Origin: Euperipatoides rowelli
Taxonomy: Eukaryota > Onychophora > Udeonychophora > Euonychophora > Peripatopsidae
Strand: one strand, 5' to 3'
Assembly: GCA_003024985.2 (NCBI GenBank)
Contig: PXIH01S0006759.1
Length of the DNA: 15,366 bases
Part shown: piece by piece, positions 1-8,414 of the stretch
Numbering within the stretch: the first letter of the stretch is position 1
How the letters are laid out: each line of letters opens with the position of its first letter
Notes under the pieces: generated by a model
Told to the model about the DNA's origin: nothing
The model's database searches: none
Seen by the model: only the letters and a program-made list of their open reading frames with translations
Made by a program: the position numbers and the translations under genes

Positions 1-1880
1 TAATTAAAAATAAAATAATTGTCAGAATGTCAGTATGATAGGCCTGCCTGATGTACTCATCTTTAACCGTGAAAGCGTATTCAAAAAGTGCCATCAACTT
101 TTTTTTTAAAAAAAGGGCCATTACTAAAGTTGGCTATCCTGTAAAGATTTTCTCTCAAAATAAACAAATTTCCAATTTATTCTTTAAAAAAAAAAAGAAA
201 AAAGATACTCCATCCTTAAACAGCAAAATTTTAATATCCAATGGCCATCAGGCATTAGTGAAACGCTTTGCATACCTGCCAAGTGTTCCGATTTTTTAGT
301 ATTTCGCCTGAATATAAAAAAAATATCAAACTGAAATACAATTTAATATTATAATAGTAAGAATTTTAATAAATTTGAATTTAGCCATTATTTTAGTCAA
401 TTTGTAAAGTAATTTTCACTTTTTAAAATTAAATTTCCAAANTTTTAAAAGTAATTATTGCAGTTAGTTGTAACCACCACCCCACTGTAATAATAATAAT
501 AATACATCATCTAGTTTTCAAAGTTGCTGATTTGGCAACACTAAACATGCGCAAAAATCTATTTAATTGCATGTGGTATGAATGCATTTGATGTTTAGTT
601 TTATTTATTTCCAAATTTTGTGCATCACCTTTGTTTAATTCTTGAATTGTGCTCCCCCCCCCCTCCTTTAATAATTACAGTCACCTGTTGTAATGGTACC
701 TAAACGTCATTCACAAATTTTTATTGAAAAATATAGTGAACTAAAGAAGAAAATAAGCTATTAATAGACAAATCAAAAACCACTGAATCAGAGCGATTCA
801 TTGTAAAAAAAAAAAAAAGCAACATTATTTTAATATTACTTGGTGTTTTTTTCATTTAATAAATTAATGGCATCTATTTATATTTGAGTATTTTATACTT
901 TAGGCTACTGTTCTTTCTAAAATCCTTTCTGATATACTGCACAAAATGTTTTTATTTTTAATTAATATTCCAAGTACTAAATAATACAAATTAGGAGAGC
1001 CAATAGTGTGATGTAATATTGAAGATGGAGAGAGATTGTATATTTTTGTAATAATTGTTTACATATAGTAGGCTATATGATTTTCTTGGGATGGGGAGAT
1101 TGGCATTTTGTTTTAAATTGTTTTATTTATTTATTTTTGGTTTGTTTTATTTTGTGTATTATTGTTTGTTTTATTTATTGCATTGTCGTTGTTTTGGTGA
1201 TATTTATTTATATAGATTCACAAGTGTACAAACCCTTTGGGGCTTAAAACTTTTATATTAATAATAAATAAATAAACAAATAAAACACTATTGGCTATTT
1301 TTAAAATAAAAATTATATTTTCTTGTTAAAAGTTTTTTTAATCATAAAATCTGTACAGAATGGTTTTGAATTTGTATTTCAATTTCTTAACCTCAATATG
1401 ACCTCATATGAAGATCTATAAAGAAATGTCATGTCGAATTTAATTTATTAATCATCAAAAAAATATATTGATTTAATAATTCTAAAATATTTCAGTTCAT
1501 ATTAACAATCTGATTTATTTTTATTAAAATATTTCTAATAAATCTAATTTCGTGTAAAACCCACGTGTATTATTTATACTACAATCAAGATATATTACAA
1601 AAAAAATTGAGCTTATTTCTTCCTTATTTTATCTCTTGAGAAAATTTCAGGTTATCTTTGTATTCCTTCTCTTGTCATATTTAATTCAATTTGTTTATAT
1701 CTCTATATATTTTAAATACTCTGGTCATGAAAACAAATGAAATTGATTAAATTTTATAAAATATATTAAAAGTTAGAAATGTTTATTTATTTATTTATTT
1801 TATTATTTGAATAATCATGAAATTAATTTCAAATATTATTGTATTATTTTTTTATCTATAATTTTCTTATAGCTAGGGCA
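1..1880. other. AT-rich non-coding stretch
   Basis: I see no supportable gene here. The stretch holds poly-A/T runs, a short TAA microsatellite near 488-503, TTTATTTA-type repeats near 1110-1145 and 1779-1800, and one unresolved base at 442. The open frames at 51-299 and 1055-1261 are made of lysine/phenylalanine or phenylalanine/tyrosine codons from A- and T-runs and match nothing I know. It could be intron of the downstream GPA2 gene, or intergenic. Confidence 0.6.
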
Positions 1881-2327
1881 GTGGTGTGCACTATATAGCC
1901 CTTTTGGACGGAAAATTACATTACGTTCGAATGGCCCCTTTGTAATAATGTTCTTATTGGGGAAGTATTAGACTTTTTAGGGGGAAAATTAACAACAAGC
2001 TGAATTTTTCCGAGAACTTCCTTTCACCATTTTATTTATACATACTAAAAGGCCCAGTCAGATTCCGTTATCTGCCCACCAACATAGTAGCGTGTGAATT
2101 TTTATATTTTCTACTGATTTTAGTATAATTTCTTTACAGTCCTAACCTTAGCGTAACCCTGAACTCTAAAATAATAATCTACAGATGAAATAATATTTTG
2201 CTGAGCACCGATCTACATAATTTCAACTTACTACCATCAGCAATATTAGTGGGCATATAATGGAATCTCATAAATTCCCCACCAATCTGGTGTGTGTTTT
2301 GTCACCATATTGCAAAATGGAGACCAA

Positions 2328-2344
2328 TTTTTTTTTTTTTTTTT
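2328..2344. repeat. poly-T tract (17 T)
   Basis: An uninterrupted run of 17 T. A second run lies 119 bases downstream. On the minus strand these are poly-A runs, which could be old retroposon tails, but no flanking duplication was found. Confidence 0.9.
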
Positions 2345-2462
2345 CCACTTTTAGAGGAAATGGTATCCTGTAGGACAAAACATACACTAGATAATTGTAG
2401 AAAACAAAATTCTCTACGAAAATGGTCATATTCCTTTATGGCTAGAATTTATCATTTGGTCA

Positions 2463-2481
2463 TTTTTTTTTTTTTTTTTTT
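2463..2481. repeat. poly-T tract (19 T)
   Basis: An uninterrupted run of 19 T, ending five bases before the CTGTAGAA-hairpin-GAAACGTC motif at 2486-2517. Confidence 0.9.
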
Positions 2482-2485
2482 GCTT

Positions 2486-2517
2486 CTGTAGAAGGTGGGT
2501 AATCCCATCGAAACGTC
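2486..2517 (+). other. hairpin followed by GAAACGTC (retroelement-tail-like)
   Basis: CTGTAGAA is followed by a 6-bp stem (GGTGGG, loop TAAT, CCCATC, one G-T pair) and then GAAACGTC. Layouts of the form CTGATGAA, hairpin, CGAAACGTC recur in animal genomes close to retroelement ends, and resemble the core of a hammerhead ribozyme. This copy has CTGTAGA in place of CTGATGA and no separate third stem, so I do not call it a ribozyme. A related motif is on the minus strand at 10863-10890. Confidence 0.35.
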
Positions 2518-2582
2518 AAGCCTTGAATCATTTTTTACTTTTTTGATAATTTTCAATAAGATTTTCAACTTTATTTTTATCT

Positions 2583-2609
2583 AATAATAATAATAATAAT
2601 AATAATAAT
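2583..2609. repeat. (AAT)n microsatellite
   Basis: Nine uninterrupted copies of a trinucleotide AAT/TAA repeat, between the GAAACGTC motif and the decayed CXC-family gene. Confidence 0.9.
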
Positions 2610-2861
2610 CTAATGATTACCAATATATCATTAAAATAAATCATTTTTGTAAGACACACAGTAATTAGTCCAAAGTATTAGAACTTTTTGTCACTATTAG
2701 GAATCCTGTAAATAATTGTGTATTTATCTCTAGTATCCAATATCTATGAGAGAAACAAATGATTCAACGTCAATATTCTCTTCATCTTCATTGACTTGTT
2801 TCTGATTTTCATAATCATTTGAAGTTCATATAATCATTTGTGCATCCTCATTTGAAGCATC

Positions 2862-4575
2862 TTACAATCTGTTCCCTTCTTTGTCATCCTCATATTCCTT
2901 AATTTCAGTAGGAAATTTATGTTTATTTGAACAGGAAACATATTGGCAATAAGCAAAAATTTTGGAACATTCTCATCCAGGTTTTTGACATACAAATGCA
3001 GGCCTACTACACCTTTTGATACAATTACAGTTATCTTCCTTGGAAATGAGTCTGGTGTGTACAGCGAATTGGTGGGAACAGGAATCAATGTTCCATTTAT
3101 ATTTTTTTTCATCCCCAGATTTCTGGTGGCTTGTGTGCAATACCACTGTTAGGTTTTGTGATAAACCCTGTATGTGTGTTGTCCATCTGCTTCTACTTTT
3201 GGTAGGCATTGGTGCTAGTTCTAACTTATTTATCATTGCTGAAATATTAAACTGCTGTTAGCACAATTTGTTTAAAGATGTACAGTTAGTTGGTGCACCA
3301 TATAATGCCCAAAAATATTTACATCCTTCTGGAAAAATTACTTGAGGCAAAGAACTTGGATCTCCTGCAAACATTACTTGATGCTAAGGTTGCCTGTTTT
3401 AGTAATCTACTTCCTGAACAAAGAATAATAATTTCTTACCCTTTCTGAAAGTAGCAGATGTGCTGTCAGAACCACTAAATGCATGGAGAAATAAAATATG
3501 TTCATTTTTGATGTCTTCTGACTGTAGTGTTTGGAAGAAAAAAAACTTTGATCTCAACATTATTAGATTAGGACTAGGGACAACCTCGCTGGAATCTAGT
3601 CCGTTGTCCGTCATATTTGTGTTTGTATTTGTAACATCATTTCCCACAACACTGCTTCATTTGTTGACTTTTCAATTAAAGTGTCATCGTCATCATCATC
3701 ATCACTTGCTATTTTAACATTAATACTTCTAAGCTCCATTTTTTTTTATGAGACAATAAGATGACTTTTATTCACACAATTCCCCAGAAACATTTCTTGG
3801 CTGATTTGACTGCTGCAATGTCTTTTGAATTACCCATCAAAAATAACAACTACACAGATCTTAACTGCTTTGAAGACATAAGATGTAACTATTATAAATA
3901 CCATTGAAAGTTTGTCCATGTTTCCCAATAACATGATGCAGCAAGAAACCACCATGTCAATAATGTGAATTACATCGTCTATGTAAAAGTTCTCAACTTA
4001 GATTGGTTCAAACATCTTGTAAACAGAAACTTTATGAGCTTTTCTCATCCTCAGGGAACAAATAAAGGGAATAGGGTGCCAGTTCATATTCAAGGTATTT
4101 CTATAGTTCTTCATTATACTTCTTAACAACACATTCTTTAAAATAGCAGAAGAGGATCAACTACAAAGAGTTTTGTACTGGACCTCAAAAACAGTTTTCA
4201 TAGCAAGTAATGATAATTGCATAGCCACGCTGTTTTAGTTTTATGCTTCTACTTTTTCCCCCAACAAATCTTTACATTGTAGTTTTTCCTATAGCATAAG
4301 CACTTGTGCAGTAATTTTTTCATCTCTCATAAGTCCTATGGGTATAGACATCAAAATTTTTTGCTCTGGTAAGGGAAAATGGTCACATAACCATTGATAT
4401 TAATTTCTACTATCAGCATCATCGTTATCATCTCTTTCAATGTGGTAATTTCTCGTCTCAACATTTCAGAAGAAATGTAATAACTATCACTGAATGTTTC
4501 CAGTAATTCACATCCATTACTTGCAGCTGGACTTACACCCCTAATATTACTTCCAATATTCTTCATCAGTTTCAT
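2862..4575 (-). pseudogene. decayed gene of the multicopy nuclease-like/CXC-tail family
   Basis: Reading leftwards on the minus strand and switching frames gives, in family order: YLEYELAPYSLYLFPEDE (about 4040-4105), MRKAHKVSVYKMFEPI (about 4000-4050), GGFLLHHVIGKHGQTFNG (about 3906-3953), VVVIFDG (about 3830-3855), a Asp-run followed by TLI (3675-3705), VVGNDV (about 3640), HAFSGSDSTSA (about 3460-3500), ALYGAPTNCTSLNKL (about 3260-3310), NGTLIPVPTN (about 3065-3100), and a Cys-rich tail CNCIKRCSRPAFVCQKPG, stop, ECSKIFAYCQYVSCSN (2920-3030), ending in an acidic tail. I know this order from large uncharacterised proteins found in many copies in insects, cnidarians and fish. The acidic motifs and the GCD-TSA-like motif suggest a PIN/FEN-type nuclease, and the tail resembles a tesmin/TSO1 CXC domain; both are inference. 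Many stops and at least four frameshifts make it non-functional. The part above 4145 is the least certain. Confidence 0.75.
3684..3703 (-). repeat. GAT-codon repeat inside the decayed gene
   Basis: On the minus strand GAT GAT GAT GAT GAC GAT GAC encodes seven aspartates between Ala-Ser and Thr-Leu-Ile. Relatives have a short Asp-Ala-Asp-type motif here, so a small trinucleotide expansion appears to have grown inside the acidic motif. Confidence 0.6.
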
Positions 4576-4599
4576 AGTAATATCAAATAAATTGGGTGA

Positions 4600-5190
4600 A
4601 ATGTTTCAGCAAAATGAAAAATATTGTAGACTCTAAAATTTTTATTTAGTACATTGTTTATTCAAATAAAGTTGAAAATTTAAATGAATGTATGAAGATA
4701 AGAATTAAACTAAGCATTAGAAACGTTTTATATGATATATCACTTTTTAATGTCTAATTTGAATATGCCCCCCTCTCCCACACAATTATTAGGGTTACTT
4801 TATTTAACATGTCAAAAATTCATGTACAAATTTTCAAAGGATCTATCCCTTCAAGAGGATGTGAACCAAAGTTACAGTATTACTAATTGATTATTGGAGA
4901 ATACTGATAAAGGATCTACATATAAAGTGAAGTGGTTTTAAAGTGTAAAAACAAAAACAAAATTACAGAAAGTACCACTAATAGCACAAATATATACAAA
5001 TTAACACAAATTAAACAAATTAGCTTATGAAATTTCTAGATTTAAAGATTCATCAAATGCAGTATGTGGGAGGATAAATATCTTTTATTTCTTATGTAAT
5101 TTATGTATTTATTAGCGTTTCTAGTATTTATTTTTGATAATAATATTGCAAATTAGTGGTGGGAACACAAATTTGGGTATTGGCTAAAAA
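4600..5190. other. non-coding stretch, nothing recognised
   Basis: AT-rich sequence between two minus-strand element remnants. Both strands are broken by stops and I recognise no motif. It may contain degraded ends of the flanking elements. Confidence 0.5.
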
Positions 5191-5194
5191 AAAC

Positions 5195-5540
5195 ATTTTG
5201 GCAAAATTAGTTGAGAGTAAGTTTCTTCTTCAGGCCAATGTTACTAGTTCAAGCTTATTTAGAGCCTTTGGATAATTTAAATATTTTTTTCCTAGAATGA
5301 TTTTATCCACTCTAACCTGGATCATTTCAAGTCTATGAATACGAGTAGCTGTGATAGCACCCCCCCCCCCCCAACCATATCATGCACCAATATTCTAACA
5401 GGGGTTTAATATAAGCTTTGTATAACAAAATTAAGATCTTTATACTAGAAACTACTTTTCTCATTTATCTAAAATAAAAAATCTTTGAAGCCTTAGTGAT
5501 AATATCGTCAATATGAATACATGAAATCAATCTATGTACA
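5195..5540 (-). mobile_element. LINE (non-LTR retrotransposon) reverse transcriptase C-terminal fragment
   Basis: Minus-strand translation gives HIDDIITKASKIF, one stop, then LLYKAYIKPLLEYWCMIW. After a 13-G run (plus-strand C-run 5360-5372) that shifts the frame, it continues with RIHRLEMIQVRVDKIILGKK, LNYPKALNKLELVTLA, a stop, and RRNLLSTNFAK. This is the region after the catalytic palm in non-LTR retrotransposon polymerases (pattern LLYxxxIxPxLEYxxxxW, then LExxQxR, then YxxALxxLxLxTLxxRRxxL, then FAK), seen in Jockey- and CR1-like elements. One frameshift and two stops show it is dead. Upstream parts of the polymerase were not found. The 3' end of the element is probably just left of 5195. 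Confidence 0.8.
5360..5372. repeat. poly-C run (13 C)
   Basis: Thirteen consecutive C inside the reverse transcriptase remnant, at the point where the frame changes. It has probably grown by slippage. Confidence 0.9.
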
Positions 5541-5544
5541 TTAT

Positions 5545-6182
5545 AAATGCACTCTTGTTTAACATATTAAGGTGAAAAAACGTATTGCATAGGTATGAGG
5601 TAGTGCACCTGGGTACTGAGGCAATGAAATATTTCCTCTATGTTGTCTTTACCAATTGACAATTTTTACCTATTTTATTCCATCTATCTTCTACTATTTA
5701 TAGGTAAACTTCCCAGTTTTAGCCTGAAAAATGAGCCTACTTCTAAACTATCATTATAGATATTATTATAACTTGATTCATTTTTATTATTTAAATATTG
5801 ACTAAATGTACCAAAATCAATTTTTTTCCCAATCAATAACAACTATCAATCTTTAAGTTACTATTATAAATACACAAATCATTTAAAATTAACGGTTGTA
5901 TTGTGCATATAACAGACAAATCGAAAACATAGGCGATATTTATTAGAACAACAATAACAATATGTATTGTGTCTCTAGTAAATAAAGACGGAGAAAAATA
6001 AGTAACATTCAACTTTTTTGAGAATATGACTAGTTTTTAAGGAAATAATGAGCATTGCAATAAAAACTTATAATTCTGAAATTATAATGAAAATTGATTT
6101 ATGAGCAAAATAACAGGATAAATTGGAATAAGATACTCCCTTTTTAAAATTATTATCAAAAAGTGTGTCAGAAGTTTACATA
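5545..6182. other. non-coding stretch, nothing recognised
   Basis: AT-rich sequence upstream (minus sense) of the LINE fragment. I looked for the polymerase catalytic motifs in all frames by eye and did not find them, so the insertion was probably 5'-truncated or this part is too decayed. Confidence 0.45.
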
Positions 6183-6244
6183 TTTTAACTGATAGCCCAA
6201 TGTTCACAATTGATTTTAACTGATTGCCCAATGTTCACAATTGA
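6183..6244. repeat. 31-bp direct tandem duplication
   Basis: The unit TTTTAACTGATAGCCCAATG plus TTCACAATTGA occurs twice head to tail (6183-6213 and 6214-6244) with one mismatch (GATAGCC versus GATTGCC). It is followed by TTTTAA, the start of a third unit. Confidence 0.95.
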
Positions 6245-6385
6245 TTTTAATGGCAATTATAAAATGTAGCATTTGTATTTTTAAAAATGGATGCCAAAGG
6301 TCTGATAGAATCAATTGGTTATAAATATACTGTATATTATACAAAATTAAATCATAATGGATCTTAGCTCTAAATGTCTCTGCTC

Positions 6386-6530
6386 TCTCTCTACAGTATG
6401 TCTTTTTACAGTATGTCTCTAATGTATTTTTCTTCATTATCTGTCTCTCTACAAGATAGTCACTCTCTACAGTATCTGTCACTACCTACAGTAGGTCTCT
6501 ACAGTATCTGTCTCTCTCTCTCTACAATCA
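6386..6530. repeat. degenerate minisatellite, core CTCTACAGTATCTG
   Basis: About seven imperfect copies of a core like CTCTCTACAGTATNTGTCT, at 6390, 6410, 6443, 6464, 6485, 6496 and 6518 approximately, with variable spacers. It grades into the pyrimidine tract on the right. Confidence 0.8.
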
Positions 6531-6562
6531 CTCGATTGATTTATTAATCTCTCCTCTCTTTA

Positions 6563-6662
6563 TCTCTTTCTCTTTTCTCTTTTTTTCTCTTTTTCTCTTT
6601 CCCTTTTTCTCTTTTTCTTTCTCTTTTTCTCTTTTTCTCTTTCTCTCTTTCCCTTTCTCTTT
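6563..6662. repeat. 100-bp uninterrupted pyrimidine tract
   Basis: Every base from 6563 to 6662 is T or C, mostly CTCTTT units with near-mirror symmetry. Such tracts can form intramolecular triplex (H-DNA). The glutamate/lysine-rich minus-strand frame covering it is an artefact of the repeat. Confidence 0.95.
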
Positions 6663-6664
6663 GT

Positions 6665-7180
6665 CTCTATCTATCTGTCTGTGCATCCATCTTTCTGTAT
6701 ATGCATCCACCTGTCTATACGTCTATTTGTATATCTATGTATCTATAAGTCTATGCATCCATCTATCTATCTATGCATCTATCTGTCTATATAAACATCT
6801 ATCTACCCATCCATATATCTATGTATCCATCTATTTCTCTATCCATCTGTCTATACATCTATGTGTATATCTATGCTATGCATCCATCTATCTAACTATG
6901 CATCTATCTGTCTATATAAACATCTATCTATCAATCCATATATCTATACAATGCATCTATTTCTATATCCATCTGTCTATCGATCTGTCTATGTATCTGT
7001 TTCTCTATCCTTTTGTCTCTCTCTACCACCCTCTTTCTCTATTTCTGTCTTTCTCTTCCTATCTTTCTCTCTATCACTTTCTATCTCTTTATTTTATCTC
7101 TTTATCTAGCTCTCTATTTTTCTATCTCTATCTTCAGCTCTCTCTCTCTCTTTCTCTATCTATCTGTCTCTATTTATCTA
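6665..7180. repeat. degenerate ATCT/GTCT microsatellite with higher-order units
   Basis: Tetranucleotide TCTA/TCTG repeats interspersed with GCATCC and ATAAACATC words. A block starting at 6751 recurs at 6876 (offset 125 bp) with only scattered changes, so the array has been duplicated as a longer unit. From about 7000 it turns into TCTCTNT repeats. The long frame 6661-7194 reads Leu-Ser-Ile-Tyr in cycles and is not a protein gene. It ends about 40 bases before the branch point of the GPA2 last intron. Confidence 0.95.
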
Positions 7181-7221
7181 TTTTTATCATATAGAATGAT
7201 TTACCTATTTTGAATAACGTC

Positions 7222-7251
7222 TACTAATTGATTTTTTTTTTGTCTTTTCAG
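7222..7251 (+). promoter_or_regulatory. branch point, polypyrimidine tract and 3' splice site
   Basis: TACTAAT at 7222-7228 (likely branch A at 7227), then an almost pure T tract, then TTTTCAG ending at 7251. The branch A to AG distance is 24 bases. The frame opening directly after the AG encodes the conserved GPA2 C-terminus, which supports use of this acceptor. Confidence 0.85.
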
Positions 7252-7344
7252 GTAGAATATCAAGTCTTATGTATGGATGGAATCCGAAAACTTACTTTTA
7301 AATCTGCTCAGAGCTGCGCATGTTATCACTGTAGAAGAGAATAA
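7252..7344 (+). CDS. GPA2: glycoprotein hormone alpha-2 (thyrostimulin alpha), C-terminal exon
   Basis: The exon encodes 30 residues and a TAA stop: VEYQVLCMDGIRKLTF, then KSAQ, then SCACYHCRRE. Cysteines at residues 7, 22, 24 and 27 form the last part of a cystine knot (C, 14 residues, C-x-C-x-x-C). The pattern V-x-Y-x-V-L-C-x-x-G-I-R, T-F-x-S-A-x-S-C-x-C-Y-H-C ending in a short basic/acidic tail is what I know from insect GPA2. Vertebrate GPA2 has the same skeleton, with an exon start at about this place. GPA2 is a secreted subunit that pairs with GPB5 to activate the LGR1-type receptor. The start is set by the acceptor AG at 7251, apparently phase 0. Signal peptide and earlier cysteines must be in upstream exons, not found in this window. 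Other cystine-knot proteins (norrin, slit, CCN) fit less well. The exon is intact. Confidence 0.85.
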   Translation, partial: VEYQVLCMDGIRKLTFKSAQSCACYHCRRE

Positions 7345-7388
7345 GCGATGCCCGATTTCTGTTATCCCTTTTATTTATTATTTTATTA

Positions 7389-7394
7389 AATAAA
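7389..7394 (+). terminator. polyadenylation signal AATAAA for GPA2
   Basis: AATAAA 45 bases after the TAA stop, in a T-rich short 3' UTR. Alternative AATAAA hexamers at 7473 and 7486 could give longer 3' ends. Confidence 0.6.
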
Positions 7395-7910
7395 ACTTTA
7401 TCCCTTGAAAGAAAATCTGGAAAAAAGGTTTCTAAGATGGCGCTATTCATGATTAAATGAATCAAAATTAAAAATAAATGATAATAATAAAACAAACAAA
7501 GAAAAAAAAAAGATGTTTTACTAAAATTTGTACTGGATCTAAAATTTACCTAATTATAGTTTAAGCATTATTTTAAAAGTATTGTGGAAAACTTAAACAT
7601 TATGTGTACATAGAATAAATTTAAAGGAATTCATATAATTTTCCAGATTCACGTGACCATGTGTCTAAACAGAAATATAATGCGTCAACAACTTTATTTT
7701 AAGCTGAATCTATAAATAGGTGTGTTTGACCGATAGTACTATAATGTACTGTATAATACTTGATTATTGTGATGGCGTTTTATTGAGGCAGCGGCCTTAA
7801 ACCCTATTCCTTCATTTGTATTTGGATTATTTTATTGTTAAATTTTTATATTCTTTATAAGCCTTAAAATAAATCAATTTTAGATACTTGTTTATTGTTT
7901 TGTATTTACA

Positions 7911-7927
7911 CCTAACCTAACCTAACC
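7911..7927. repeat. (CCTAA)3CC, arthropod telomere-type repeat
   Basis: Three perfect CCTAA units plus CC, the complement of the TTAGG repeat found at most arthropod telomeres. At this length it is an interstitial trace or chance, not a telomere. Confidence 0.7.
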
Positions 7928-8395
7928 ATTCTTTTTTACAATATATATTTATAATAGTGCAAATATTTTTTTCATTTCTTTTTAGCCTACCCCCCTCATA
8001 ATTTCCCAACCCCACTGTCTTCCCACTCAATATCTTTAATATTGTTTTAATTTAGCTGCCCTAGGCATATCAGAAGGAATTATGAAATATTTTTAATTTG
8101 CAATATATCATGTTCCTTAAGTGTTAAATATTGTAATTCAGATAAAATAATTAAAAAAAACTTTGTTTTTAAAAACAGTATTTCTTCCCTTCTAAAATGT
8201 TACTAATAATGACCAAATTTGGAAGTACAGATGTTATATACCTTTGTGCGGTTCATGTGGTTCATGTCCATATGGTTTATGTCCGGATCCCTTTCACTTT
8301 AATACTCTCTAAGTCATTGTGGTATTATACAGCGTTCTCAAAACTATGATAAATATAGCCTTTGAGTAATCGACAGACCAGATTTGCTCAAAGTA

Positions 8396-8414
8396 GTTGG
8401 AAGTATATTCCAAC
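8396..8414. repeat. short perfect inverted repeat
   Basis: GTTGGAA, 5-base loop, TTCCAAC. It could be the tip of a hairpin, but flanking sequence does not extend the pairing, so its meaning is unclear. Confidence 0.6.

Noticed and set aside
680-700. ACAG followed by CACCTGTTGTAATGG, considered as an upstream GPA2 exon because it encodes Cys-Cys-Asn
   Set aside because: A stop follows after two more codons, and the flanking residues and splice donor do not fit GPA2.
1881-1960. CAGTGGTGTGCACTATATAGCCC, resembling the terminal inverted repeat of a hAT-type DNA transposon
   Set aside because: No matching inverted end or 8-bp target duplication was found in the window.
6528-6710. Minus-strand Lys/Glu/Arg-rich frame that looks like a charged coiled coil
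   Set aside because: It is the antisense of the pyrimidine tract and of pure low complexity.
6661-7194. 177-codon open frame (and overlapping frames at 6861 and 7013)
   Set aside because: The frames exist because a tetranucleotide repeat lacks stop codons in all frames; the products are cyclic Leu/Ser/Ile/Tyr repeats.
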